From: Fistularia commersonii
Lineage: Eukaryota; Chordata; Actinopteri; Syngnathiformes; Fistulariidae
Reading direction: 5' to 3'
Assembly: GCA_037954325.1 (NCBI GenBank)
Contig: JBBMNZ010000001.1
Span: 1,935,765 to 1,999,764, forward strand
DNA length: 64,000 nt
The notes under the pieces are model-generated. The model saw nothing but the letters and a program-made list of their open reading frames with translations. It was not told the origin of the DNA and did no database searches. Position 1 is the first letter of the stretch. Each line of letters opens with the position of its first letter. Below are positions 46,231-59,300 of this stretch, one piece after another. A program made the translations under genes and the position numbers.

Positions 46231-46902
46231 GTCCTTCCGCGGCCGTGACGCCAACCCCCCACCCACCCCCACTCCCACTCCCACTCCCGCCCACCGACTC
46301 TCCACCCCTTGCAGGAACTTCACTTCCCGGCGGCCCCCGCGTGTTTTCTTCCTTCCCTCCTTCCTTCCTGCAGCCTCGGCCCTTCTGCCGTGGAAGAGGA
46401 AGATGAGACGCGGCGGCGGCCCGAAGACGCCGAGCCGAGCCTGAACCGAGCGGATCCTCTGTCGGGATGGAGGCCGGGCGGCTGCTGACGGAGCGGAAGC
46501 CGAACGCCGCGTCCCGTCCCCGGCCTTGAAGCGGCCGAGCTGCCGCCGGAGCTCCGGAGCGCGGAGGAGCGGCGGGCGGAGCTGCAGCCTGCCGGGCCGG
46601 GCCGGGCCGGGCTGGGCCGGGCCGGGCCGGGCCGAGCCGAGCCGGGCCGAGCGGGACCGAGTCGGGTCCAAAAACGACGACAGCTGACGACCCCCACTCT
46701 TTCCCACCTCCTCCACCCGTTTCTCCTGCAGACCTTCAGGTGAGACACCTGCACACCTGACCCCGGAGGCTCGGTTCTGCTGCAAACTTCTGATCCGACA
46801 CACACATATCGAGCGGTTCTCGCGAAAAATGTTGTCTTAAACACACCTGACCGAAGGTCCCGGTGCTGGTCCCGGTCCCGTCTCGCCCCTCCAGGCCGGA
46901 TC
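46230..46902 (+). promoter_or_regulatory. zbtb37: zbtb37 promoter and 5' UTR with GGGCC repeat
   Basis: GC-rich DNA with a C-rich tract (46254-46293, repeats of CCCACTCCCACTCC) and a (GGGCC)n run at about 46594-46660. A donor (CTTCAG/GTGAGA at about 46737-46746) and an acceptor (CCCCTCCAG ending near 46893) suggest a non-coding exon spliced to the ATG-bearing exon. Confidence 0.5.
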
Positions 46903-47975
46903 ATGGAGCGCTCCGGCAGCATCCAGCTGGACGTCCCGGACTTCAGCAACTCGGTTCTGACCCACCTGAACCAGCTGCGGGTCCAGGGCCGCCTGTGTGA
47001 CATCGTGGTCCACGTGCAGGGCCAGAGCTTCCGGGCCCACAAGGTGGTCCTGGCCGCCAGCTCGCCGTACTTCCGGGACCACATGTCCCTGGGCCAGATG
47101 AGCACGGTGTCGCTGACGGTGATCCGGAACGCCTCGGTGTTCGAGCAGCTGCTGACCTTCTGCTACACGGGACGCCTGCGGCTGCAGCTCGCCGACATCA
47201 TCAGCTACCTGACGGCGGCCAGCTTCCTGCAGATGCAGCACATCATCGACCGCTGCACGCAGATCCTGGAGGGGATCCACCTGAAGATCAGCCTGGCCGA
47301 CCTGGAGGACGAGCCCGCCGAGGAGGGGGGGCCGCGGGGCCAACGCCGCACCCTGGAGGCGGCGGTAAAAGGCGGCGGCCATCACGCCGGGCTGCGGGTG
47401 CTGGAGGCCGTCAGCCCGGTGGAGGAGGCGATCAGCCCGCCGTCCGGGGGCGGCGCCGGCGCGGAAGCTGCCGCCCCCGCGCCGGCGCCGGCCCCCGGAC
47501 GGACGGGCAGGGAGCCGATCCTGCGCATCAACCGGGCGGGCCAGTGGTACGTGGAGACCAGCGGCGAGACCGAGCGGGCGGGAAGCGGCGAGGAGGGCGC
47601 GGGCGTGGACGGCGTGAGGATCAAAACGGAGAGGATGGAGCAGTGGATCGGCGGCGAGCAGCGGGAAGAGAGGCGGCCCGGCGAGGAGGCCGCCGCCGTT
47701 ATCGTCGACGCGTCGGGTCGCGGCGCCATGATGGCGCCGGCGCTCAGCGTCCGCAGCGTCCAGCCTTCCAGCAGCTTCAGCGAAACAGACAGGTGAGACG
47801 CGGCGATGCCATCGGGTGACCTTTGACCTCCAGAGCACAACGTCAAGCTTCCTATGTGTGTTCTGTTCTGTGTATTTCCTGTGCATCTTGTATTTGCAAG
47901 TGTTATTTGCAGTCCTTATGTCCTCTATTGTAAGTCGCTTTGGATAAAAGCATCTGCCAAATGTAATGTAATGTA

Positions 47976-48028
<53 letters not shown>

Positions 48029-48143
48029 TGTGTAGGTTCAGCCCAACAGGAAGTGTGGTCGTCCTGGCCGAGCGTCAGAGGGCGAAGAGCGAGTCTCCCA
48101 GCAGAGCAGATGAGCTGCGCCAGTCCAACGCTCAGGTGAGTCA

Positions 48144-48177
<34 letters not shown>

Positions 48178-48872
48178 CACATAACAACAAGCGTCGATCG
48201 GGTTTCAGATGTGTCATAACTTGTCAGGCTGGTAGCCATGGCAACGGGTGTCAAATAACCACCCTGTGCAACAGCGACGGCGAAAGACCGTCGCCGCCGC
48301 CCGCGGCTACCAGTTAGCGACCGCTAACCCGTGTCCGTCTGCAGGGGGAGGAGCCGGCGGCCTTCGACATGGGCGGCTACGAGGACTACCTGAGGGAACA
48401 GGTGGGCGACCGCTGGTTCCGCTACAACCCGCGGCTGACCTGCATCTACTGCTGCAAGTCCTTCAACCAGAAGGGCAGCCTGGACCGCCACATGCGCCTG
48501 CACATGGGCATCACGCCGTTCGTCTGCCGCATCTGCGGAAAGAAGTACACGCGCAAGGACCAGCTGGAGTATCACATCCGCAAGCACACGGGCAACAAGC
48601 CCTTCCACTGCCACGTCTGCGGCAAGAGCTTCCCCTTCCAGGCCATCCTCAACCAGCACTTCCGCAAGAACCACCCCGGCTGCGCCCCCCAGGAGGCCAC
48701 CAGCGCCTCCCCGGAGACGACCACCGCCTCCGTCACGTCCCGCGGCGGCCCCAGCCACGAGGCCTCCCCCAGCCAGGAGGAACCCGAGGCGGGCGGCGGC
48801 GGCGGCGGCGGCGGCGGCGGCCCGTACGCCGAAGGGCCGCAGGCGTCCGTCTCCACCACGGGGCCCGACTGA
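46903..48872 (+). CDS. zbtb37: Zinc finger and BTB domain-containing protein 37
   Basis: Three coding exons: 46903-47792, 48036-48135, 48345-48872 (1,518 nt, 505 aa; human 503). This is a nuclear BTB-zinc-finger protein and presumed transcription factor. The BTB/POZ domain spans aa about 20-130 (RLCDIVVHVQGQSFRAHKVV, AASSPYFRDHMS, FCYTGRL, DIISYLTAASFLQM). The conserved EPILRINRAGQWYVET motif lies in the linker. Three C2H2 fingers follow: CIYCCKSF..HMRLHM (from Cys363), CRICGKKY..HIRKH and CHVCGKSF..HFRKNH. The C-terminus VSTTGPD matches other vertebrate ZBTB37 proteins. A fish-specific run of ten glycines ((GGC)n, 48793-48822) lies in the tail. Exon 2 is preceded by a long (GT)n and followed by a (CA)n. 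In human ZBTB37 is next to SERPINC1; here stil lies between them. Confidence 0.96.
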
Positions 48873-51800
48873 CCCTCCCGGTCGATGGAGGAAGGGGGTC
48901 GGGGGAGGGGAGGGGGGGGTCTTGTCGTCGTGGAAACGCCCCCCGAGCCAGAAGTGAGATTTCTCCGCTTTAAAAACGCATCTACCTTCACAAACCAACC
49001 AAACCGATGAAGCTACACAGAAACGCCACACACTCCGCAAACCTCGCGCGTCGCGCCCACGCCGGCGCCGCCGCCAACCGTTACCTGTCCAGGTGTTGCA
49101 GGAACTTTGCCAAATGACTCAGTGCCAGTTTTAACGGATCAAATCCTGACTGTTTGCCTTGAGACAATCTGGGTCGGCGCCGCCTTCCCCTCAAGTGCCA
49201 CAATGGCGGCCCAAGATTTTAAGTTCTCAAATGACAGTAAACATGAGGAAATCACCGAGGGGGCGGGATCGGGAGTCCGGATCCGCTTGAGGCGTGATTC
49301 GGTTCGGACCGGCGTCGACCCGTTTTTACCGGTTGGATCACGGTTGGATCACGTCGGACTCGGCCGTCAAAGGCGCCGACCGACGGCAAACAGATAAATG
49401 ACAGGCTGGAACCGAGTCCGTAGAACCCACCGGAACATCCGACGGTTCTTTCCCGTTGAAAGAGTCGCTTTGAATTCCTGAGAAGGGAACACGATCCGAG
49501 AACTAGATGGAAAATCGGGCGAAATTTAAACAAGATTCGTTCAGATGAATCGTTAAGATGATTCGTTCAAATGATTCGTTCAAATGACTCGGTGGACTCC
49601 GCCGTCTTGATCCGATAGATCTTGGTCGAAGCACCTGAACAGACCAACCTCAATAAGCTACAGCTCAGTTACCTCTCATCACAACGCAATACTGCTGCTG
49701 CACAGCACCCACCACCGGGGGGGCTCCGACCCCCGACTCCATTGGGGTGGGGGGGTGTTGACCTCTGACCCCGCAGGGATCGGGGGCGGGGCTCTCAGTT
49801 ATTTTTATAACAGCATGTTTGTTTTTTCCTGTTTCTCGGACACTTTTGCTTTGACAATGTGTAAGACGGAGGACTTCCTGTTAGCGCCGCCGCCGACCGC
49901 TAACGCCCGCGTGGACGGTGACCTCGACTGCGAACAGCCGGCATAACGGAAATTTTGAGCGCAAAGACTTGAACTGACCCCAAAACAGCAAAACCAAAAG
50001 TTACGTATAGAGTTTGATAGCTAAAAAGGGACTCAAATTGGTGGAAAAGCCCTCTAAAAAGATTTGAAAACTAAAGTTAGTTTGAAACTGACAAGTATAC
50101 AGAGGATTTAATGTAAAGAATGGAAAGTATTCTCCATCAGAATTTTAAATTGCTTTATTTTAGTGTTTCAGGGGTTTCCTGAGCTTTAACCCTAGCTTGC
50201 TAGCTAACCTGCTACTATCACCGGTAACAGGGAAAAGCCTTGTTAGCCGATGCTAACTAACACTGGCTGGTTCAGTGTCTGCTAGGACACAGAAACTCTC
50301 TTAGCATGTATGCTAACCAGTTCCTAGAGTTTTTGTATGTAAACAGCTTGTCACACGGCCATCTCCTTTTTAAAGGAAGCTAACAGCTATTTGACCCCAA
50401 TGATAATAACAATGCTTACGTAACTGAGTTAGCATGCTGGCTACCTCAAAGCATGAGTTTACAGCCAAATTATGTTGCGATTGATTTTTATCATTAGCGG
50501 GGGTGGGGGTGGGGGGTCAGCTCTAGCGGGTGGTAAACGGTTAGCCATTCATTCCGGGTTTACACAGTTTGATGCTTGCAGATACCAGTAGCATGTAGAA
50601 GTTAGCATCATAAGCTTTCGGCGCATCGGTCCAGGTTTGCGAAAAGTGAGCCGACCTGGCAGTCTGGTTTACTGAGATACAAATCGCCCAAATGTTAGCC
50701 TGCCCGCTAACCGAACGTTAGCGGCCAGCAGCGGTCGAGGTGACCCGTCAGCGTTTGGCGTTTGGATCGGGGCGGCCGGACCGGGTAGCGGCGGGACGAC
50801 GAGCCCGTCAGACCACATGGATGTAGTCGCCAGGATCCCCCGGAGGTTAAAGCTCAATCGTGATGGGGGGGTCGGGGACGGGGAGGGGGGTTCGGGATCA
50901 CCTGGCAACCAAAGGAACGACGAGCCTCCAAAACAACTTGAGCACTTACTGAGCGTCGAGCTCAAACTTTTGTAGACACTGAAACATTTAAGGAGCCACG
51001 TGGAACCGCGGAACGTTCTGCTTCTCCTCTCATGGCGATTTTATGCAGGTGAAGAACCTTCAGGTATCAGATACGCCAAGCGGACGATTAGCCTCCCGAC
51101 GTAGCAACGCTCCACCTCAGCAAGCTGCCGGCAGCGACGCGTGGCTGCGCAGCCGCCGCCGAGTTTCAACTTGCAGGGCTTTCAGAGTCGGACGCCGCGG
51201 CCAGAGGGACGAAGGCCCCCGCCGCGCCCCCCCTTAGATTTCAAGGGAAATAATTGGAAAGTAAATTGTGCAAAGCTTAGAAAATATCAGGGAAACATGC
51301 AAGAGAGATTCACTGGGAGCCGGTGTCCGACCCTGAATCACCCACCTTCAATATTAGTAAGAACCTCAGCACCTCCTCTGTTTCTCCTCCTTGGAGAATC
51401 CCTGTTCTCTGATTGGCCGGCCAGAAGCCCCGCCTCCCGCAGGGACACTTTAGGGTCTGGGGCCCCCGAACGAGCCGCGGGGGCCGGACAGGAGAACGTC
51501 GTTAACGCCGCCGCAATTCCCTGAGTCTCAGTGCAGAACAGGAAACCGCTCCGGAACATCACCGGAAGGTCACGGCGGCATTCCTGGAACCAGCCGGGAC
51601 TTGTGGAACCCCCGCGGGAACGTTTCTGAACCATCAGGAACGACGTCCTGGGCAACCTTCTCCAGCCCTTCGCCAAAACAATGCATTGGTTTGAATTTCC
51701 TGGAATCGTTCAAGTCACTGGAACGTTCTCGCAACGTTCCACCAGTCCCGATTCATAGGAACGCCACGAAGTTACAGGGTCTTTTATGAACACGTCGACG

Positions 51801-52451
51801 CTCTGGTGATGTTCCAGAACACCGGTGTGGGTGTTCTGGGGAGCGGAGGCCACATCAGCGGACACTCGGGTTCCCCAAACCCCCATAGACAAGTCCAGGT
51901 GAGGAACCCGGCGGGAAGGAACCTGCAGTCGCTGCGTCATCACGAAAATACGAGTAATCCCTGTTCCACATAGACTTTTTGATAGTTCTATTTAAAATGA
52001 TCTTTACATGCAATTGTAATGCTTTTGGATAAAAACAGGCGGAAAAGTCCGACTCGCGACTCGCAGGTTTCTTCTTCGTTGGTTCCTCTGTTCAGTCAAA
52101 CTGTGAAAACAGTCCGACCTCATCTTCCTCTGCTCTTCATCAGTCGACGGAGGCGCCGCTACTTTTTCTCCTTCTTCTTCTTCTTCTTCTACGTGTGTCT
52201 GAATCTCCATCACCTCGTTAATAATCACCAGAAATATTTACTGTGTATCCTAATATATCAAAAGTTTAGTAAATTAACTTTTAATACTGTACATTTTCTA
52301 AGAGGTACCAACCAGAGATTTATGTCCAGATGTTTTACGTTGCATGTGTCTGTTGCTAAGGAGGGCGGGTGGGGGGGGGGGTTAAAGGTCAAGCAGGTGA
52401 GATCAATGTGAAGAAGCTTCTTGGGTGATGGACTGACCACTAGATCTCCTC
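48873..52451 (+). other. Probable zbtb37 3' UTR and spacer, no gene seen
   Basis: 3.6 kb without a credible open frame. It contains degenerate TGATTCGTTCAAA words (about 49545-49590), a GCTAAC-rich stretch (50180-50700) and (CTT)n near 52166-52185. The first convincing AATAAA is at 52452, consistent with a long zbtb37 3' UTR, but the transcript end is not proven. Confidence 0.4.
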
Positions 52452-52457
52452 AATAAA
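52452..52457 (+). terminator. zbtb37: Candidate zbtb37 polyadenylation signal
   Basis: AATAAA in CTCAATAAAGCACTTT, followed by the GT-containing GTGTCGCCC segment. Confidence 0.35.
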
Positions 52458-52919
52458 GCACTTTACGTGTCGCCCGGCCTCGTCATTGCACCGCCTGACA
52501 CACCAAAAACGAGAAATAATGTGAAAGAGCAGGTCTTTACTTCGGGTTAATAATTACACAAGCAGTTGCATTGTGAAAAAAGCACGATTTGAGAACCATT
52601 TGTGTTGTAATAATCTTTATTTATGCCGACACCAGAATTCTTACTTTGCAACTACGCTCCTGCGCATGTGGTGCAAATTATGTTATTACTTAAAATGTTC
52701 CTAATCTTAAGGATTCATGAGGCGCTGAAGACAGCTGTTGAACTCACCTTTGTGGTTTATTTATCGAAAAATCAGTCCGCAAAGATTAGTTCTTTGCACA
52801 TGAACAATTTTATTGAAAAATCAAATTTGATCAGGGTGCTGTTGTTGCGCAGCACGGACACTAGATGGCGACAAAAAGTATTAAAAAAGTAATAGACACC
52901 ATAGAAGAAGAAAAGGCGC

Positions 52920-53307
52920 CTCCTGACGTCACCAACCCGGAAATGATGCCGTCATTGGTCAGATTATTTTCAGGAGAGTCTCCTATTGGCTGGCCGAGTC
53001 GCCCCGCCAGCGAAGCCTGGAAACAGCGCCACAATCAAACTGCGCCCGGCGCTTTTTAATCCGACGCACTTTCGGCTATTTATCCCCGAAAGCCCCGCGG
53101 GGAAGACGGATATCCCGCCCCCGGGTCTCGCGGATTTACGGTGCCTGTTTACCTGGCTCGTCCAAGAGGAACGGTTCTCGTCACCAGCGTTCGAACCACC
53201 GAACCCAACCGATGCGGGAGAGCTAACAAGCTAACACGACTAGCTAAGGAGAGCGGGTGTTTTGTTGTGGAAGTGACCCGCCCTTCTTACTCGCTGACGC
53301 GGCGAAG
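52920..53307 (+). promoter_or_regulatory. stil: stil promoter and 5' UTR
   Basis: A CRE (TGACGTCA, 52924-52931), an inverted CCAAT box (CTATTGGCTGG, about 52982-52992) and GC-rich sequence lead to the ATG at 53308. Confidence 0.5.
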
Positions 53308-56300
53308 ATGAGCTGCCCGGTGAACCTCCCAGCTCTACCGGCCGCCGTCTACGACGAGGTTGTCACCCCGGAGACCGTCCGGGGGAGGTGAGCGGAGGTT
53401 ACCTTATCAACGGCGGTGGTCGCACCGGTGTCCGCACCTTCAACGTCCCAACACAATAAATACGACTTTTTTAGTTTTTTTTTTTTTTTTCATATTTGTT
53501 TTTTAATTTCAAGCGACGTTTCCGGCTTTAGTGGAAGTCTCTCTCGGTGTTTGCGGAAGTGTAGCTGTATTTAACAACTGAGTGTTCGAATGAACAGAAA
53601 AGGGGGGATGTCGAGGGGGAACCGGAAAGGTGACAATCACAACCGGAAGTCACCCGCCTCCCGTTTCTCGCTTGACTATTAGGATTTTTTTTTTTACTTA
53701 TTTATTACAGTTTATATACAATTAAACATAAGTGGTCTGTGTAACAAATAAGTTTAACTTAAGTCAGGTTTGAACACAATCACAGAGTGTAACAAAATTT
53801 AGAAGAGATAGCAGCTTGCAGGATCAGTGTCATCAAAAGTAGACACAAACAACCTTAAAAGGCAGGACACAATAGCAAAAATAAATAGATTAATACGTAG
53901 AAAGTAAACAAGTAAGAAAAGTGGAAATAAAGGTTTTATTGTACTGTATGTGAGGTTCAAGTGTTCAGGGTTGTGGCGAATTGAGTGCAATGACCACTCT
54001 GTGGTGAAAACTCAATCTCAATCTCAATTCAACAGACTGAAAAGTCTGTTGAATTGAGATTGAAATATTAAGAATAGTAATTATTCCGGATTTCAATTTC
54101 CGAATGTCACCCAAAAGGAGTTCATAGAGTCACCAGAGACAACTGTTGAGACAACTGTCTCAACAACTGTGCAGGAACGGTCAAATATACAGTTCTCGAT
54201 TTTGTCAGACTTTGTTCATCAAATTTACTGAATATGTAGTTTCTATTTTGTCGTGCAAGGAACAGCTTTACAGGAAGCATTGGGCCTGAGTAGACGCTCG
54301 CTGAATTAACCTCATTAAATCTTGTGAATTCATTGTCGTCGTGCTACTTCAGGTCCCGCCTTGAGGCTTTTCCTCATGACTTCCTGTTATCATTGCTTAC
54401 TATTTACTTCCGATTGTTTTTCCATGTTCCTTCCTGTCTGACCCAGACCTGGAGGAGCCTCGGTCCTGAGCTTCCCCAGGTCCAGAGCTGCTTTGTGGGA
54501 CGGTACTCCTTCGGGAGAGACGCTGAGCCTGCAGCCCTGCTGCCGCAGGTAAACACTGCTTTCCAGCCTCTCTTTGTCTTTTAAAACTGGGGCGTCACTT
54601 TGACTGGTGTGTTTTCGAGGCAGGAGCTGCTCTGACTGATCAAATTTTGACGTACAAGTGTGTTTCTGTGCGCAGGAAGCCTCGCTTGGTCCTCCAGGAT
54701 AAAGCTCTACGCTTGGCTCAGCGGCACGCGCGTCACAGCAACAAGCCCTGCCTCCACGTGTTCTTCCTGGGCTCGGTGTCAGTGGAAGAAGGTCAGAGGT
54801 CACCCGTCTCCTGAAAGACGCTTCTGGAAATCCCTCGGCAGGAGCGGCCCCTGATTTTCCTGACGCAAAGATAGGTCAGGGCTTTTATTTTGACATTTTT
54901 GTGTCTGTCTTCCCGCCCCCTCCTCCAGATGAAGAGGGGATATCGCTGACTCTGGACCGATTCGACCCGGGTCGTAACCAGACCGGCGCCTCGAGTCGGG
55001 TTCCCTCCGCCCTGCTGCCGGGGGACATCCCGGCCCCCTGTGTTTTCTCCTGCCAGACGGAAGCGACGTCCGACGTGGTCGTCCAGTCCGAGAGTGACCT
55101 TCACCTCTGCTTCAAGGTGCGTCCACGGGTCCTGGTGAAAGAACACACTGCGCAGGGAGTGGCCCAAATACTTTGAGACACCGAGAAACACGCATCCATG
55201 AGTGGTGGGAGAGGTTGTGAAGGGAGAAACTCCCGATTTTGGGTTTCCATCGTAACAGTATAAACTGTTTAGCCGGACAGTCCCCTCGCCGGACTCTTGT
55301 TACCCACTTGGCTTTATCTCCTTGGCAACATCAAGTGTTCCAGCGCCACCCCGTCAGCTGGTGGCGGTGGCCGCTGCTGCTCCCCACTCAGGAAGCCATG
55401 TTTGAGGTGTTTTGTTTTCACTCGCCAACAAAGTCACTTAGTCTTTTAAAAAAACAAATGCCCTGAAAGAAATTGAATATTTTATTCCCCTGCGAAACGT
55501 TAGCCTGTGGAGATGAACCCTAATAAGGGTCGGGTGGTCAGGGTCTGGTTCACCGGCACTTTGGCAGGCTAGGAGGAGAGGTGAGGTTTGAGAGGCGCCT
55601 CCAGCCGGTGTGGTGTCCTCAGAGTGGTTGAGAGAACCTTCCGGTGTTTGAGACGTGTTTTGTGCCGCAGGCGATGCAGCAGGATGTCTGCGGCAGACAA
55701 CCTCTGGAGCTCTCGCAGCTCTTCAAGGTCAAAGGTCACATCTCCTGCTGCCAGCAGAAGGACGCGGCCGCGTTCACACTCATCTGGTCCACCGTCTGTC
55801 CGGCCGTCGCCCTGGATGTTCACCCCGTCCGACCGGTTCCCATCATCCCCACCGCGCTGCTGCGGAGTCTGACCTCCATCGCCCGGACGGCGCACGCCAC
55901 CGGGCGCCAGAGAGGGTGAGACGCACAGCAAACACCGGTGACCTCTGACCTCTCAAGTCTCCTGCCGTGACATGCTGACCTTTTTTTTTCCCCCCAATGA
56001 CAATATTCACTATTGAATTCGGTCGTCAGGTTCCTGACGATGGATCAAACCAGGAAGCTGCTGCTGATGCTGGAGTCTGATCCAAAGGCCTGCAGCCTGC
56101 CATTGGTCGGAGTGTAAGACACACACACACACACACACACACACTGCTTCCTCGTCAGCTGTTTCCCACTTGGTAATGACTATTTCCTGTCACGTGACAG
56201 CTGGCTGAGTGGTGTGAGGCACATTTACAATCCTCGAGTGTGGGCCTGGTGTCTGAGGTTCCTCTTTGGCTCCGCTCTTCAGGACAGGTGAGCTCAGTGA

Positions 56301-59300
56301 GCGTCGTACACGCCGGGCGCCGGGGTTTGGGTCTGGATAGTTTGCGGTTGGAAGTCCAGGAGCGACGATGCGACTTGTCTTTTTAGGGTTTTTTCCGAGA
56401 GCGGGTGGTTCCTGCTCGTCGTCTTTGCCTCGACGCACAGGACCCCCCAGTTCTTCCAGTGCAGACCCGGAGCACGTCCGCTGCAGCTGGACTGGCAGCT
56501 CCTGAGCGCCTCCCAGTGCGTCACGCTCTACCAGGTGGTTTGCACATTCCTACATTCCTACCCGAAATGGCGCTTTCTCTCCCGGTGGCTGACGGCGCCC
56601 TGATTCCCAGCAGGCGGCGCCGACAGCCGGTCCACCCCTGCAGTGTCAGCTGACCTCTGAGAGACAGGCCAGGCAGAGCGGGGTTTTCAGAGATGCTGTG
56701 AGATCGTTCAGCAGGTCAGCCCACCACACACACACAAACACACACACACATAGGTATGTTCATAAAACTAATCAGCCAATCGATCAGCGATCCAAACATC
56801 GTTGTCCTCAGATCCAACCCCCTGCGTGTCGGTGTGTCCATCAGCGACCAGGACTCGGGGGTGGAAGATGACGAACTCTCACCCCGACCTTCACCGAGTC
56901 CCCACCTCCCCCTGCAGCAGGTCAGTCACTGCCGTCACCGTGACAACCATGTGATCGCAGGTCAGTGACCGAAGACTGATGGTGCAAATAAACAGTCTCT
57001 TCGGCCCAGAAGAGGCGGCTGCGGCCGGGCTGCCGTAGACCGACATCCTGATTTGAATGTGAAGGATCAAAAATGACTGGAAACACAAGCGTCTCCTGCT
57101 CGTATTGAACATCTTGTTCATGCCGTCCTTCCTCTGCATTTCATGGCGGCGGCAGCGTGGAAACTGGCGCCCCCTGGTGATGGCATTTGACGAGCACATG
57201 CTGTTCCCAGTCGAGTGCTAAGGAGGGTGTAGAGCCAGCAGGCGTCAGCTTTTCCTCTCCTTTTTCAGGTTCGACGAGTTCAGCCTTCCGTTCCCGAACT
57301 TTCTCTGCTGATCGACGGCAGCTTCGGCTGCACCAACCAGATCGCTCTGTCAGAGCCCGGCTCTGCCTCCCAACCCTCCGCTGACAGGAAAGACGACACC
57401 CTCCCCTCCTCTGCCCCCCCACCGCTCCACAGCACCCCCAACTCCAACCTGCAGCCACCATGTGACTGCCAGGGCCAGCACTGCACCCTCTTCCACCACA
57501 CCCCTTCAGCCATAGGCCCCGCCCATAACCACACCCCTTCAACCATAGGCCCTGCCCCTAACCACACTTCTTCAACCATAGGCCCCGCCCATAACCACAC
57601 CCCTACAACCACAGGCCCCGCCCATAACCACACCCCTTCTCTCCGAGGCCCCGCCCACAACCACTCTCCTTCATCATCAAGCTCCTACCACAACCACACC
57701 CCATCCCCACTAGGCCCCGCCCATAACCGTACCCCACCACCCCTTAGCTCCTCCTTTAACCACACCCCTTCAGCCCTAGGCTCCTCCCACAACCGCAGCC
57801 CTCCTTCTTCAGGCTCCTCCCACAACCACACCCCTTCAGCCAGAGTCTCCTCCAGTAACCACGCCCCTTTAGCCCCCAGCCCCTCCAATTGCAGCCCTCC
57901 TTCTCTTGGCCCCTCCCATAACCACGCCCCCTTAGTCACAGGCTCCTCCCACAACCACGCACCAATAGCCCTCTGTCCCTCCAATTGCAGCCCTCCCTCT
58001 TTTGGCTCCTCCCATAACCACGCCCCTTTAGCCCTAGGTCCCTCCAATGGCAGCCCTCCTTCTCTTGCCTCCTCCCATAACCACGCCCCCTCACCCATAG
58101 GCTCCTCCCACGCCGCTGCTCCCCAAGCCTCTCCCACCTGTCCTTTCCCCTCCCTCCCCCCGGCCTCCTGCTCCTGCCGCCACGCCCCAGTGTGCGTCGA
58201 CCCCCCTCCAGCGGCGCCCGTGTCCTGGCCGTGCTGCGTGAATCCTCCGGACACTTACCACCTGCTGCTGCAGCAGGACCGGCAGCTCCGCCTCCTACAG
58301 GCTCAGGTGAGGAGCTGCAGGCCTGATCCAGAATCTTACAATGCGCATTTTTTTGTTTTTGTTTTTCCATCTAGCTTTATGGATACAGTTGTTCATATGT
58401 TTGACTTGAATACAATGCCGATCGACTCATTACCATAGTAACAGCCAGTGTCCTCCCGGGCGCTTCAGGTCCAGATGCTCCTGGAGGCTCAGGGGAAGCT
58501 GCAGGCGGCGGGCCGCCACGCTGACACGCAGACTCAGCGCGCCACAACTAGCGTCGCTGTGGAAACGGGTGCGGTGCCACATTCTCCGCCGCCGTCCCAC
58601 CCCCTCCTGGCGCCACCGGCTTGACTTCCTCTTTATCTCAGGTGCCAGCCTGTTCTGGGGGGAACCGGTCCAGCTCTCACCCCGTCAGGACGCCCCGGAG
58701 ACGACCCCGTCCTCACCCGGCTCGCCGCCGAGCCCCTCCGCCCGAGACCTGTCCGTCACGCGGCCTGTGGGCGGGGCTGAGGTTGATGACATCACCGAGG
58801 AGGAGGAGGCTTCTTCATCCCCCTGCCGTCAACCTGAGTGAGTCTGAGACTCCGTGATCTCATATTTGTCATAGTTGGCGGGGGGTTGAACATCTCCTCT
58901 CCTGACCAGGGGTTCTGGCCCGCCGGACGCCATCCTGGAGGGCAGTCCGGTCCTGGGAGAGAGCGCCAGCATGGGGACGCCTGCGGAGCAGGGGCAGAGC
59001 TTCTACCACAACCTGATGGTAAACCGACGCCCGCCGTCAGGCCAACGCCCACGCAGCCACGACACTCACACTTCCTGTTTACCCCAGAACCAGCTGAACA
59101 GCCGCCTCCAGGAGTCGGAGGACGAACAGGAAGCGGCGGCGCCCAGGAGGCGGAGCCTGCCCGCCGTCCCTGACCAGCCGTGCGGGAAGAAGCGGGCGGG
59201 CCGGGGGAAGGAGCCGGTGCTGGACGCCACGCTGCGGCGGCTGCAGGAGCTCGGCGTGGACGTGCGCGAGAGCGAGCTGACGGCAAGCAACAGACGGGTT

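Noticed and set aside
46837..48144. 435-codon minus-strand frame over zbtb37
   Set aside because: Shadow of the zbtb37 coding exon; it runs through a (CA)n tract and the conserved BTB-zinc-finger frame is on the plus strand.
48324..49040. 238-codon minus-strand frame over the last zbtb37 exon
   Set aside because: Alanine/valine/leucine-rich shadow of the zinc-finger exon with no motif of its own.
57685..58254. 189-codon minus-strand frame with GAWLWEEP repeats
   Set aside because: It is the reverse reading of the stil coding minisatellite; the plus frame joins in phase to conserved stil exons on both sides.
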